A stretch of 64,000 bases of DNA from Polytrichum commune (taxonomy: Eukaryota > Streptophyta > Polytrichopsida > Polytrichales > Polytrichaceae), in the NCBI GenBank assembly GCA_950295325.1, contig OX485806.1, positions 49,471,169 to 49,535,168 of the forward strand, in the 5' to 3' direction. Both the position numbers and the translations under genes were made by a program. The notes under the pieces are model-generated. The model made no database searches. It was given only the letters and a program-made list of their open reading frames with translations, and was not told the DNA's origin. Each line of letters begins with the position of its first letter. The first letter of the stretch is position 1. This document shows positions 11,618-24,695 of this stretch, in pieces.

Positions 11618-14522
11618 ATGGCATCGTCAATGGCAGTGGTAAACCTACGGGAGTTGCAGGGTCAAGACGCGAACAAAACCTGCGTGGACTGCCCGCAGAA
11701 AAATCCACAATGGGCATCCGTTTCCTATGGCATCTTCATGTGTCTAGAATGCTCTGGCAAACACCGCGGGCTTGGGGTGCATATCAGCTTTGTGCGGTCT
11801 GTTACTATGGACTCCTGGTCAGAGATCCACTTAAAGAAGATGCAAGTAGGGGGAAACTGTTCTCTTAACAGTTTCCTTTCCCAGTACGGCATTACAAAGG
11901 AGACCGACATTGTTACCAAGTACAATGCTAAAGCTGCAGGCATCTACCGGGACAGAATTCAAGCTTTAGCTGAGGGCCGACCATGGAGTTTACCTCGCAT
12001 GATCGAGGAAAGCGCTTCTTTGGGGAGCCAGGGACGAGTCAGAGAGAATAGATCGAGTGATAGATGGAACGATTGGGATGAAAACCAGACCATGACTCAA
12101 GGTGTCGGTAGCACAAGTTGTCATGGTTCTGTCAGTTCTATGTCTGGCTCTGGTAGTAGTGGACCACTTAGGTTACACAGCTCCGGGGTTAATTGTTCCA
12201 CATCACAACATGATGCATCTGTGGCAGGGAAAGATGCTTTCTTTGGCAGGAAATTACTAGAGAATGCTTCTCGACCAGATAATCTGCCACCCTCGCAAGG
12301 AGGTAAGTATGTAGGGTTCGGCTCATGCAGCGGAAGATCTCCTTCGGCCAGCCGACCATCTCCAGTTGGTGGCGACATGCTCAAGGACACAGTGTCTGTG
12401 GTCTCTCAGGTATGTTCTAAAGCTCATTGAGATTTTGACCCGAGTGTGGTGTTTTCTAAGGATATAAACCGAAGCATACTATTGTAAGAAAGCAGGTGCA
12501 TTGCAATTATGTCTCGGGGCTTTATCACACTAGCGGCAATAAGCTTTAGGAAGGGCGTCTTATTGGCCGATACAAGCAAGTACGCACCATTGGAACAGCA
12601 TGCCAGCGGCAAGGGAGTTGTTTTGATGAGTACTAGGTAGTTTTTAGTCAGGGTTCTGACTCAGAAATTCCATACGTTGAACGAGAAGTGACAAGGTAAT
12701 CGGGTGTTCCTTGCCGAATACTATTGCTAAGATATCATGGAATTGACTAAGGAATCCTTGTTCTAGGGGGAGGGACTGCTCACATTGAATCCCAAATTTT
12801 ATATTTTCCTAGGCAGGCCACCTCATTGCCAGTCCAACCTGTGCCGTTATTGTGGAAGGCCCTAAAATGTCTTGAAACGTGGATGACGATTTTGGGTGAA
12901 TGATTTATTTTATTGTCACTTGAGCCCTCATGATACATTTGTATGAGCTAGACTAGGGCCACCTATTAGATAACAGTGTGATAGATGAAGGGCTCCTAAC
13001 CGCCACTGTCCCTATCAGATAACCTAAGTCGTGGCATTGCTTTATTTGTTTTTTGATCTTTACTTCTGGGTCTTCAGGGCGGCATTGACACTTTTGTTCC
13101 AGTTACTATTGGAATGACTGTGATGGCCATTTATTATGTGATATGGTGGTAGTCTTTGACTAAGCTGGTCCCTTCTCAGTGCCGGTAGTAGATTAGGATT
13201 CTCGTCACAATGTGTGATATTGCTGTATTCTAGTGTCTTAAAGGACATATTTGTACTAGATTTGTTCCTACAAGTTCTCAGACGTATTCCTTGCTTTAAA
13301 TTACTGGATTTTCCAAGAATTCAAGCGAGCAAAATGACTTCTGCAAAAACCTATTGCAGGGTTTGAGTCATTTGTCAGTGGCAGCTGCATCAGCTGCTCA
13401 GAATGCAGCATTCTTAGTGCAAGCCGGCACAAAAGACATCTCAGCCAAAGTATGTTCTTGACACCCTTCTGGTTGACTGATTGAAAACTACTACTTGGAA
13501 TTTAATTGAAAGTAAGTAGCTTGCTTTATGCCGATGAACAAATAATAGCAGTTACCGATTTCATGATTATTTTCCACTTTTATATCTTGATATTTCGGTC
13601 CAGTAATGTAACTCTTGCAGCTTTTATTGCTTTTAGGTGCTATTGCCTTTCTGTGCCTTGTAAGAACTTAACTCTAGAGAAAAAAATTACCTTATATTTT
13701 CAGCCTTATCATCTATCTGGAGTTGTATGATTTGGGTAGATTGTAAGTTCGGAAGATGTTGGAAACTTGAAGATAATCATCCAGTTCCTGGGAGGTGATA
13801 TGTTGTATGTATGGAGGAATGGTATTGTTAATTGTCATTTCAACATGTGAACATCAAATTTTAATCCTACCTTCACATTGTTGGCATCATGTCCCTCATG
13901 AGGCATCCAGTCTCAATGGTAGAATTTATCATTCCTGACAATTTTGGAATGCTTATGAGATCAGGCATTGTTCAAGTAATTTGAAACTTTTTCTTTGGCT
14001 TGTGAAATCCCAGCTGTTTACAATACATGTCCATGATAATCTTTGGACCCACAGGTGCGTGAAGGAGGATATGATCAGAAGGTGAATGAGACAGTTTCTG
14101 TTGTTGCAGCAAAGACAACAGAGCTGGGACAGATGACCTGGGGCATCATGCGTGGGGTAATGGCCATGGCTTCACAACAAGTTGAAGCATACACTCAAAT
14201 GAAGGATGAAATTCTCAGTAGTTCCTCTTCTCAGCATGGTTCTGCTTATGGGTCCAATGAATCTCATGGGGTGGAATATCAGGTTCTGAATTCCACACGT
14301 GCATTGGACACTTCTGTGAAGCCCAGTGGAGTGTGGCAGGAGTGGGATGGAAAGGCGACAGAAAGCAGATGTGACCTGACCACAGCAGATGGTGGGAAGG
14401 ATTGCTGGTCTGGGTGGGATGACAAAGTGGAGGATGATGATCATCATATACCTGGATCACCGCCCAGTCAAAAGGCAGTGGATGAATGGAATGATGATAC
14501 ATGGGATGCAGGTTTCAAGTGA
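11618..14522 (+). CDS. AGD6/AGD7-like: ADP-ribosylation factor GTPase-activating protein, AGD6/AGD7 type (3 exons)
   Basis: Coding exons are 11618-12409, 13360-13449 and 14055-14522. All junctions are phase 0 with GT-AG introns of 950 and 605 bp, giving 449 residues. The N-terminal ArfGAP domain has the zinc finger C22-x2-C25-x16-C42-x2-C45, followed by the arginine finger in [11 protein letters not shown] (R50). In this family the domain stimulates GTP hydrolysis on ARF at the Golgi, controlling vesicle coats. Downstream come the conserved GGKYVGFGS block and, across the exon 1/2/3 junctions, the AASAAQN and [14 protein letters not shown] regions typical of plant AGD6/AGD7. The C-terminus carries WQEWD, WSGWDD and [10 protein letters not shown] motifs. 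ATG 11618 is the first in frame; 11630 is an alternative start. The gene looks intact and is not part of a transposon. Confidence 0.93.
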
Positions 14523-14956
14523 CAGAGTAGGCCATCTGGGCTTTCGGTGCAGATCATACCTGGACTGTTTGACCATGACGTTTCTTTCCTCAGCTGATGC
14601 TATGATGAACTTATCCTTTGGTATCCATTCTGGTGTATGTATGGTCCCTTGCACAGCTATGACTTGTGACAGCATACCTCCACAGATGGCATTGAGATCT
14701 GACTTCTGATCTCTTTCTCTGCACTTGCATAGAGTATTCTGAGTGGAGGTAGGCGATGCGCCATTTGCATAATATATATTAAGGTGGCATATTGCTCCTG
14801 AAGAATTCAATTTTAAGTTTCAATCCCCTAGTAATTTTCTTTCACTTTGATTTCTAGGACCAGAAATTGGGATTCATGAAGGTTACTGAAATACTAGATA
14901 GAGTATCAATTTTTTGGATCTTTTAATTGGTTTGGTGTTCTGATGAGTGTAATAAA
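14523..14956 (+). terminator. 3' untranslated region with AATAAA signal
   Basis: Sequence from the ArfGAP stop codon to the first canonical polyadenylation hexamer, AATAAA at 14951-14956. A second AATAAA lies near 15010. The true cleavage site is not visible. Confidence 0.45.
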
Positions 14957-16114
14957 ATTGCTAGAGTTTTCTTATTGTTGTTTACCTTTTTTGGAAAAAT
15001 TATTTACATGAATAAAATGTGGTATTGCTCATCAAAATCTGGTGCATATTGTTGGTGCTCAATTTTGTGAACTTGTGGTTGTTTCTGCAACTTGATTGTT
15101 TAACCCCTAACTGCCGAATTGATCATATATGGTCGCCCTGCTCCAAGGATTTTCCTTTCAGGAGCACCCATTGATGGATTTAATTTCCCAGCACCTATCA
15201 TGGGGGTGCGGTAAAACATGCACCCTACAGGTTTGTTGCCTATTCATCCTGATTTAGCCTGATCAAATCGTTTATGGTATTAGTGTCATGTATTGGGCAA
15301 CAGTCTAAACTAGAGGCCTAGAGGCCTAGTAGTGTCATGTTTGCTTATTGTCAACATAAGTAAGGGCCTCTCTCTGCCAGACCCTGGCTAATAGTAGCTG
15401 AATCAATAATAAAACTCTGACCCTGTCTTCAAGGGTGTGAGTTCACACTGTGGGAGCCATGAACAGGTTAGGAGTATATTTAAAGTGGATTTGAAATACT
15501 GACTATTCACACATGGTCTTTGTTTTATCCACAAGGTCACCACCTGGGTAACAGTGTGGGCTCTGCTTTGTGTGTGTTTGCATCTGCTCTTTGGAAAGAC
15601 AGCCTCGCCTACTCCTATCTGATGAAGCAGCTTGCCTGTTTCTTTGCAAATCCATAACCAGGAAGGGACTGGAGGAGCTCGCGCACAATTGAGGTTTTGG
15701 GTGGCGGTCAAATTTGTGGTGCAACTATGCCAGGTTTGTTCACCACTCAAAGTCAACCGGGTACTGACGTAATGCCTTTGTATCAACTCTTTTTTTCCTC
15801 CTAATCAATGCCTTCAGAAGTGTCTAGAATTCAATTCCCTGAAAGCTGATGAACTTGCAGTACATGTAGTTGTGGAGGATTTAGGCAGTTGGGTTTGAGA
15901 GCTCAATGGCATGTCATTTGCAACATTGCACCTATATCAAATGGTTAATGAAACATTTCTAATGATGGGGATTTATGGTTCTGGTGAAACCAAGGTCTAC
16001 TGTTTGGTTCTTCAGGGTTGTTATGGAGGATTATAATGATTGTTTGGTTGCATTGTTTAAAATGCCTAAAGAGTTTGGTTCTCAATGTGGAGTTATTACC
16101 AAGGCCTCTTTTCA
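14957..16114. other. Intergenic DNA, nothing recognised
   Basis: Moderate GC content with chance frames on the minus strand. No domain, RNA or repeat recognised. Confidence 0.4.
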
Positions 16115-17025
16115 ACATTAGACACCACATACATGTATGCAATTCCAATATCAGTTAGGGTTGTGCGTATTCTGCTTAAGTTGGCCCAAGATATTCCACG
16201 CACCTGTTCAAATTTGGTACCAATTGGGGTTTCTGCAGTTTTAGATGTGTTACATGAGACATGCTGTGCAATCAACATGGCACTTCCACACCAGGTTTGT
16301 TGGCCTATTGGTCAGAGACTAACATAAACTCAATTGGAATATATAGCACTATGTGGACCTCCTGCAGTTGTGGGTGCCATTGATAACACCCACAATTTTA
16401 TAGCAAAAACCTGTGTAGGTCATGAAGATTATTTATACTTCAAGATGTACGGTAACTTTATCAATTGTAAGGCATTCTTAGGCAGTAAGAGGATTTGCAG
16501 TTAATTTCTTGGCATGCTCAGCTCTATGAATGACGTGAGAGTTTTACATATGTCTACATTATACCATTTAGCCAACCACAGGGGATTATTTGACATGAGT
16601 TTAGGGGTCAGATAGATTTGCACCCTACCTCTTGGGTGACTCAGGGTATTCTTTCCTGCCATGGTTGGTTCTTCATCATGCAACCAACCACACTAAACTG
16701 GAAACCTTATATGATCACAAACTCTGGAGAGGAATATATGTGGCAGAGAATGCGTTTGGCATTCTCAAAACGACTTGGCGTGATTCATTGAGAAATAGAG
16801 CTTGATGCAACCCTATTTACTAGATGTAATTACTGCTTGTGCTTTCTTGTAGAATTTTTTTACCAAGGCGAGAATGACGCTGAGAGACTGCTGGCTGTCA
16901 TTGATAACCATTGGAGACCCTCAGATGATGAGGGAGAAATCAAAAACCATTATGTACATGGAATGCTGAGAAGCCCGTGTGTATATTTGGATGCACAACA
17001 TGGATTGCCAACTTGTGTTGTTATA
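16115..17025 (+). pseudogene. PIF/Harbinger transposase relic
   Basis: Broken by stops, but most of the nuclease can be followed. A helix-turn-helix-like region resembles the Harbinger N-terminus (VRILLKLAQDIPRTCS, IGVSAVLDVLHETCCAI, then the WPIGQRLT end). DDE core pieces follow: VVGAIDNTHNFIAK, HEDYLYFKMYGNF, then SSMNDVRVLHMSTLYHL (first and second catalytic Asp regions). The last Asp/Glu region is represented by AFGILKTTWR, followed by VITACAFL. Length is close to that of a full transposase, but in-frame stops make it inactive. It lies about 1.6 kb downstream of the ArfGAP gene. Confidence 0.8.
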
Positions 17026-17111
17026 TGCAATCTCTCTTTTCACTCGTTCAGATCCTCATAAAAGCAATTCTTCTTTGTTATGGTAGGTTTTCAATAAAGT
17101 AGCTTACAAAT

Positions 17112-17320
17112 TGTAATGCAATGGCATCGTAAGGAGGATAATCACAAGACTGTCTACTTAGAAGACTGGAAGAAATGTGGGAGACTGTGTGGGTAAAGAG
17201 ACTTTGACTCGAATGAGCTGGACCATGGAACGTCCAATTAGGTGTAGTGAAATGTAAAAGGGATGAGATGGCACAAGTGTGGCCATGTGAGCAGACAGAG
17301 AAGAATGTGACATTCAACAC
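17112..17320. repeat. Dispersed ~210 bp repeat, copy 1
   Basis: Closely matches 22056-22265 in the same orientation (shared blocks such as GACTGGAAGAAATGTGGGAG and GAGCTGGACCATGGA). The ends read TGTAATG and CATTCAACA, which are inverted relative to each other, so it could be a short solo LTR or a TRIM/MITE-type element. Confidence 0.65.
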
Positions 17321-17394
17321 TTTCTCTCACACTCAGGTCCACTTTATACACAGCTTGGGGCTGGAGTAAGCACTGGCCCAATTCAGCCCGAGTC

Positions 17395-17930
17395 ATCAGG
17401 ATAGTCGCAAACATGTAACCATTTTTTCAAGAATGGAGCACCAATTTTATAGAAATCGGTGACACAGACTGTGACCGTGACTCCAACAAACCACGTTGAA
17501 TTGTTAGCCTTTCGTGAAGCTGCAAGGGAGGCAGTATGGTTATGAACAATGCAAAGTATCTTAGTCGAATAATGCAAGATGAAAATCCAGATCAAACGAA
17601 TGGTTATCTTTGAGGATATTGTGATGTGCATTAATCAGATATCAGTTGGATTTATTGAAGCTGATAGAGTCAAGCATATTAGTCCTTATATTTTTGGTTA
17701 AACTCAATATTTGATGGAAACTGAACAAATTGAGATTAGGAAGATTGAATCAGAGCATAATGTAGCACATTCTTACTAAAGCTTTACTAGCTTACAGGCA
17801 TTAAAAGCTAGTAGAAAATGCAAGAATGAAAACTTTGCATGAGTTGACTTCTCCTAGGCTATGCTCATTTCTTCATTGCTGGTTTTCCCTTTGGGTTTTT
17901 AAACAATGAAGTTTTTAACGAGGTCGAGGA
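17395..17930 (+). pseudogene. Ty1/copia RNase H relic
   Basis: Successive blocks of the copia RNase H domain are readable: NGAPIL and KSVTQTVTVTPTNHVELL, then AFREAAREAVWL, MVIFEDIVMCINQI, EADRVKHISPYIF and MEITEQ-like sequence ending in RKIESEHNVAH. Internal stops and shifts interrupt the frame. After the frame comes the pyrimidine-rich segment with CTTTGGGTTTTTAAACAATG and TTTTTAACGAGGTCGAGGAG, which is the usual sequence before a copia 3' LTR. Only the 3' end of the element survives, directly behind a Harbinger relic. Confidence 0.75.
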
Positions 17931-17936
17931 GTGTTA

Positions 17937-18278
17937 GAGTACATTGATAGCGACCTTTGTACTACCTCTCTCACGTGCAGAAGGTCCAGGGTATAATCCA
18001 TTAGATAGTACAAATTAGACATGCTGATACTGGATTAGAGAGAGGATAGCGTCGTCTAACGGCCTTGCACATACCCTTATGATTTCATTTCATGTATAAG
18101 AATATATGTCTCTCTCCCCTCTCATGGGAGTATCCATAGCATTCATCTCATTCATTCTTTGTCTTCTGCTTGTCCAGTATAGTTTAAACCACATGGTCTA
18201 AACAGTTTTTCTGACTTCTTTTTAAGCAGTGCTTAAGGGTAGAGCCCCTTAATTATGGGATAATTGGGTTGTGCCAAC
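17937..18278 (+). repeat. Copia 3' LTR
   Basis: Begins TGTTAGAGTACATTG right after the copia pre-LTR sequence and ends near GTGCCAACA, so it has TG...CA ends. It contains a TATA-like block (TGTATAAGAATATATG) followed by a CT-rich stretch, as expected for U3/R. Boundaries are good to a few bases. Confidence 0.6.
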
Positions 18279-20890
18279 AATACTCCGCTTTCTTTGCTAC
18301 ATCTCTTTAGCTCCCAAGAGTCCATGGTCAGCTTGTAGAGTCGGCCTTCGTACTTCAATTCTGAAACATCATCTGCTTATGATCATGTTTGAATTCTTTG
18401 AAGCCTGTCCTGATCTTAGATTATAGCCGATACACAAGAGCATGAAATTAAACCAAGATATTTCTAGATTTTTTGAGCTTCAAGCCCTGCGGCTAATTGA
18501 GATAATTGTTCTGAAAATGCAATTTCCTTTCAACAACTTAAAAATACGGACATTTGTGTAAACAACTGCACCAAGCTAATTGCCACCCACAACAATAATT
18601 GCATTAAAGAATTTACAATTTAGAAATAAGAGTTTCAACACTTCTATGTTGTGGTTTAGACAATGGTACTTGATGAAATTTGTCAATGACACAGTACCAT
18701 TCAATCAATTTCTCAGATTGATTGAGTCTTTCTTTCCATGTCAATCTGATCCAATTGCAAAGGAAGTATGAATCGAATATTCACAGGGCATCTCACCTGA
18801 TTGATTAGACGAGACTATAGTATTTGGCTGGATTGACAAGTTCATACATTACTCAGATTTAGTAAGAAGCTTCACACCTTGTGCTTCCAATTGGGATTAT
18901 GGCCATACACATTAACGAGACCATTTGACAAAGATATTACAAGACCTTGCCTTATAAACTAGAGGCTTCACAACTTGGCATTAACATAGACAATAGCTAA
19001 GATGCTCACATTGAGATTATGGTCATAACCACATAAAATCCACGAGGAAAAAGGCTTCACAATGAATATTCCACACATAATAGTAATAACAAAATTTAGA
19101 TTCAATTACACATTCTCTTCATGAGAATTTACATTTTAATTACTCATGTACAACTATCTGTCACACCCACAAGAGAGATACTGATCAACACAACAAGGCC
19201 TCTCACCTTCTTGCTATGCTCAATTTATGGCATTCAACAATTTTGATGATCACAACAACTCACTTTCTTCACGAGAATTTTGAATGTTAATTCAACCAAT
19301 TACACAAAAATAATGGCCACTCACAATCATGAATTCCTTAAGCATATATTGATAGTAGAAAATACCTTACACCCAATACTACATTTAAATTATGGTTGAA
19401 CCAATTTGATGGACGATATGAAGTCCTCTCTCTTCTCGAGAGGGATCCCAACACTCATGCCCTTCCTTGAGTCTTCCTAACTGTCCTAACTATTGCCTAC
19501 TAAAATTATATATATGAAAGAAGAGCTAGAGGCTTGGCTATGAAGTATGTCTGTCCATAGCCCAACTCAGAAAAGGTTTTCCTAATTCTCCACATTTTGC
19601 ATATGTCTATGGCCCTTGCTCTCCGACCAAGGGTAAGAAACAATCTGGACTTTAACTCACTAATCCCCACTTTTACCTTAAGAGTGACAAGTTCAGTGTT
19701 TGCTTGCTAAAACAAAGTTTATAGAGAAGATTTAAGCTAAATACCAACAAGATTTCAAAATGTATTAATTCCATCCCAAACAATTGGTTGATAGAGGGCA
19801 TTGAACGCCAGGTGGTGTGATACAATAGAGGCCACCACAAAGTATCACACTTGGTGATTCTAAACTGGGATCTTAGTGGGATGATTGGGCCAAACGTAAA
19901 CCCCTCGCAAACTTTTGTGATTTCTTGGTACGCCAAAAATTTGCGTATTTGTCCACAACTCGGCGACTATCCATGCGTGTGCTGCCTCAGACTATGGATG
20001 CCCATCTTGCAGACGTGATCTTAATTGAGCTAGCATACCTTAGGAATGCATTCACACTTAACCAATTTAATGCCTAGAGGTTGTAGATTATGCACCTCGA
20101 TGTGGTACAATTGTGAGTTACACCATCCGAGCGCCGAGGGTAGGCATTTAGACATGTGACGGTTACTTGTGTTTGTGGGTGGTTACTAACATCTAGAGGG
20201 AACAATTTGCTAGCATTTGCTGATTTTATGTGACTTCCTCAGTGTTTATAAGTTGCTTTGATCTTAGGGAAAGTTTTGTACAAGGTTGCTAGAACTTGCA
20301 ACCTTAAACTCCTTTTATAAGGTTTTGAGTATTTGAATCTTAACACATGTAAATGAGGTTTTCAAGTATTCATAACTAGTTGAGAGTTGCAACTCTATAT
20401 TCATTCTAGAGTGTTTGTAAATGTTTTGAGCATGTGTTTTTTGACACACATCTATGAGGCTTTTGGTTTTTTGAAACAAATTGACACTTGCAACCCTAAG
20501 CCCATTGCAAGTTGCAATGCATGTTTTGAGCATGTGTTTTTTAACACATGTTAGCGATGCTTCTTAGTTTATGCAAACTTGTTGATTCTTGCATGAAGCT
20601 CTTTGTAAATGTTTAGTATGTATTTCTTAACACACATAAAAGAGGCTTCTAAGTATTATGCATAAACCCTTGTTGCATTGTGAATGTCGCAAATGTGGTT
20701 ATTGAATGTCAATGTTTTGTGTATGTAGTTAATGAAATGTGTTTGTTATACCCAAGTAAGGGTTATATAAATGTGAAGTCCAGCAAAATCATACTCACTG
20801 GCAGGGTCCACAAAAAAATACTAGAAGTAGAAATTTAGGTAATCAAAGGGGTACTTAAATGATGGGTTCCTAAAATAATACCCGCCACTA
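18279..20890. other. AT-rich intergenic DNA with weak internal repetition
   Basis: Contains recurring words (CTTCACAAC, ACATGTAAATGAGG-like, TTTTTAACACAC) suggesting decayed repeats, especially at 20.2-20.7 kb. No coding domain is recognised. Confidence 0.4.
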
Positions 20891-20894
20891 AACA

Positions 20895-21325
20895 CCCCTT
20901 GAATTCAACTCCAAAAAGGGAGTGGACCCCCCGAGTCCCTTGCATTGCATAGGTAGTCTTCTACCAACCCTCCTTCTGTCATTCTCATGTGTGATTGGCT
21001 TGAGAATAGAAGTACTTGGGATGCATCGCTGACTTGGAATTGATTTTGAAGAGCCACCCATGCATCAACGGGGTATTCATGCTCTGCAACCAAGTCACCC
21101 AAATCATCACACTGCCATGCTTAGAAATGACATGGCGTTTGCTTTCAGACGTGTGAATGACAGCTCCGAGTAAGAGATTCCTCCGATGACAACATGAACG
21201 GCTACATGTTTCCAGACATGTTCCCTACAAAGAACAACCTTGAGTTTCTAGACATTGTAGTTAGTGTCATCATCTAATTTGTTGGACTCCTCTATATCAA
21301 TCGCTTTTGAAGACTTCATGATTGA
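20895..21325 (-). pseudogene. Ty1/copia gag relic
   Basis: Minus strand. Reads SNKLDDDTNYNV-stop-KLKVVL, the usual copia gag start around the NGTNYxxWK motif with the Trp lost to a stop. It continues LKANAMSFLSMAV, then after stops YPVDAWVALQNQFQVSDASQ and SHMRMTEGGLVEDYL, matching the UBN2/gag domain. Gag packages element RNA into cytoplasmic particles. No zinc knuckle, protease or pol follows, so this is an isolated fragment with several in-frame stops. Confidence 0.7.
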
Positions 21326-22055
21326 CTCAGTCTTGGAAGTCGTGTTTTGTGTCTAAGAGATGTTCTGATGTGTTATGCAAATTCTCAGGAGTGTCCCAGT
21401 CATATGAGCTTCGTCCTTGACTTTTACTGCAGACAAGGTCAGTTGCATCCAAGGATTTTCCGACATACATTGAGTGATGACATGTGAGTCTCTTGCAATG
21501 ACTCTTCGACACTTATAGTTTGTTCCTGAGAAATGCTCTACTGATTTGTCTCTCATATGTGATCATTCACTTCTGCAGCTCTCTCAACAGTTCCTCGACG
21601 AAGACCACTCATTAGTACTGACTCAATTGTGCTAGTGGACTCGAGCCATTTGGAGTTGGAAGTCTCTACTTTCAGTGTGTTTGATCCAGTGCATGATCAT
21701 CATGAAAAACTCAGTGAAGGATATGGGAATGATAGCATTCAACGATACTGCTGCACAATTTTGTTTTAACGAGGACTAGCAAAACACTCACGACACTGCA
21801 CAAGACTAAGAAAACTCGCATATCTGCTGCGTCAATCAAAGAAGAAAATTCAACTACAAAGTTAGATAATTGCTGGGAGTAGTCTCACCAGCTTTGAGCT
21901 ATCAAGAAACTACAACAGAGCTGATACTAGAGCTAGACTAGAAATCGCTCTGAACCATATTGGAAGTGACGAGCTTACAAGTAAACATTGAGAATGAGAT
22001 TCAGAAGGGATTGAGATCCTGGTTAAATAGATCAGGAAGCACATTGGTGTTGTTA
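21326..22055. other. Unassigned sequence beside the copia gag relic
   Basis: GC content is higher than in the surroundings and the minus-strand frames are moderately long, but I cannot match them to a family. It could be the 5' part of the copia element or another insertion. Confidence 0.35.
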
Positions 22056-22265
22056 ATGTAATGGCATTGTAAAGAGGATAAATCACAAAACTAATCTACT
22101 TGGTAGACTGGAAGAAATGTGGGAGACTGTGTGGGTCAGAAGACTTTGACTCGAGTGAGCTGGACCATGGACAGTCCGCGTAGGTGTAGTGAAATGTAAA
22201 TTGGATGACGTGGCGCAGGTGTAGCCATGTGAGCAGACAAAGAAGAGTGTGACATCCAACAATAA
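22056..22265. repeat. Dispersed ~210 bp repeat, copy 2
   Basis: Second copy of the repeat at 17112-17320. Ends read TGTTAATG and CATCCAACA, again inverted to each other. No clear target-site duplication was found. Confidence 0.65.
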
Positions 22266-22918
22266 TTTGTCTACTCACGTTTATGAAAACCCTAACACGA
22301 GATGCAGTTGCATACACTCATTCTTAAATCAATCCAGTTCCATAAGCAGGCATAACATGAGTGATTTGCTGCACATGCTTTCTTGGATCCATCTGTACAC
22401 AAGATACATTCACTGATGCTATGAAAAGGAGAACATAGCATGAAATTCTTAATCTCAAGCTGGTAATAAGTTCATCAAACTTTCCAGTCAATGATTCAAT
22501 GGCTTTCTTATACAAAGAGGGAGCTTTGAAATAGGCTAATATGGATCTACACACTTATGTCACCTAATGCAACTCCGTCGCCATCTAGCTAACTTGTGTT
22601 CAAAATCTGAGGAAGTATAATGTTTTCACATCAGAAAGCACAAAAGATGCAGAGCCGGTCAACAAACTGGAAGAGGCTTTTAAGAGTATGCACGTGCTTC
22701 AGCTGTAATATGAAAAAGCAAAGCAGAGAAATTCTAACGTATACAATATGTCACATCCATTGCTACATGCAAAGGAAGCAATGTAGCATCTTCATAAAGT
22801 CAAGCTTATTGAATCCATCAAGATTTTCAAATAGGGGTCAGTATACTCATAGCTTTTAACACACAATGATTTTTTTTTGGAATAGGTTAATGAGTTTGAG
22901 GAATATGATCTTCTCACC
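22266..22918. other. Intergenic DNA, nothing recognised
   Basis: Chance frames only. Confidence 0.4.
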
Positions 22919-23136
22919 ACACCGTTTATGGTATTTAGTGTCACTTACTATTTGAAGTTACATTCTGCTATAACTTTTTACTACGGATCGCATTTTTTAC
23001 CAACAAAAATGAAATTGGTTGTTTGACACTATATAACATGAACATCTTTACTTGAATTTTTTTTTCTTTAACAATAAAATGTTATAGCAATGCGTAACTC
23101 CGAATAGTAAGTGACACTAAATACCATAAATGGTGT
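22919..23136. mobile_element. MITE with ~58 bp terminal inverted repeats
   Basis: The left arm (ACACCGTTTATGGTATTTAG, continuing through GTGTCACTTACTATT and TGCTATAAC) is the near-perfect reverse complement of the right arm ending at 23136. The interior is about 100 bp, AT-rich and non-coding. Total length is about 218 bp. A target-site duplication is not obvious, so the superfamily is undecided. Confidence 0.75.
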
Positions 23137-24690
23137 AATGCAACTCCTTGGCTGATTTTCAATGTGCAAAGTTACAGTGACGACTCTTATACGAAGTTAT
23201 CTGTTGCATGATCTAGCCTTCAAAGGTTGGTAAAAAAAACAGATGAGCTCCCATGTATGCAAATCTTAATTTACCAGATGCATCGACTAAGTATTGTTCT
23301 ATCATAGAAACAAGGGACAAGGTAAGCCTATCTCACCTCAATGTAGTTGTTGCCCTATAGATGGTAAGTCACTCAGGTCCACCTTTTTTGTTCTGCACTC
23401 CAAATTGAGGGTGCCATCTACATAGCCAATTGTTGCATGTGGTTGGAAACAATGTGTGGAGAGATGGGGAGAGAGGGAGGGAGGGAGAAAGAGATTCTGT
23501 TGGGCTAGTGTGAATGAGGGACGTTTCACCTTCATCATAGCCACGAGCTCAAATGTGAACCCGTAGTGGGTAGAGTGAGCAAGGCTACGGGAATAGTGTT
23601 ACTGCTTGTTGTCGGAAGTGGTCTCTATTAGTAACCACTGACAGGGGGCATTGTAGGTCCATTAGAAGGAAGATGGGTTATTGTTGAGTAATGTTGTGCA
23701 TCTTAAGTATGGATGCTATGAGGGCATAACTTGGGGGTCACTCCCTTGTATTTAGTGGGAACATTTGTGAACACAAGGTTTTTTTAGGGGGTATTATATT
23801 GGAGAAGGTAAATATTGTGGACTCTATAATTATGTAATTTTTTTAACATTCATTATTTTTTAGGATCCTATGAGTAGGTTAACTTGCTATTTAATTTTCT
23901 TTCACATGGGCATATAGTAAATATTATCATCTAAAGTCTAATACTTACACATGCAAAATCATAATTCACACATCAACACAACATGCACACAATTTAGCTT
24001 CCTAAGTATGCACTTCATTCATTCAAAACATATGCACATGAAAATGACGATAAAACACTTTGGTTTAAAAACACATGCAAATGTGTCCAACAAACATCAA
24101 TCATAAAGTTTGTTTAGGGTTTACACATTAAGGTATCAAGCAATTTTTGTCATTGTTCAAGTTCAAGTGGTTAAAAGCATTCAACTCACAACATCTAGCT
24201 TTCTATGCTCAAGACAAAAAGTCCAAACCCAATGCTCCAAACTTTAAAATCTGCCAAAAATATGGCCACAACCTTTGCTTAAAACTCTACCCAAAACAAT
24301 TCAATGAGCAACAGGAGGTTTTACTCTTGCATTTCCTCAAAATAATTTTGTACTTCACTTTCACATTATAGTAAGGATCACAAAGAGCATCCTACATAAC
24401 CTTCAACTCAATGACACTCAATTGAGCTAATGGCTCTGACAACAACTGCAAATTTGAATTGTCTTCATAAGCGGTGGCTCTTCTTGAACCAACCCACATT
24501 TTGCACATGTTGTTTGCTCACATATTCATTTGCTATCACCCACAATGCCCCTAGAATGCTAGATCCCAAACAAGACCTAACCTCCTTTGATTTAGGATCC
24601 CCAACTAGAGCAAAGGATTTTTTCTCATTGGCACTAGTTTCAATCACTACACATAGTATATAAATGCCTTTGGCCACTAATGCTTGATGA
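23137..24690. other. Intergenic DNA, nothing recognised
   Basis: Includes a short purine-rich run near 23.46-23.49 kb. No domain or RNA gene recognised. Confidence 0.4.
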
Positions 24691-24695
24691 TTAGA

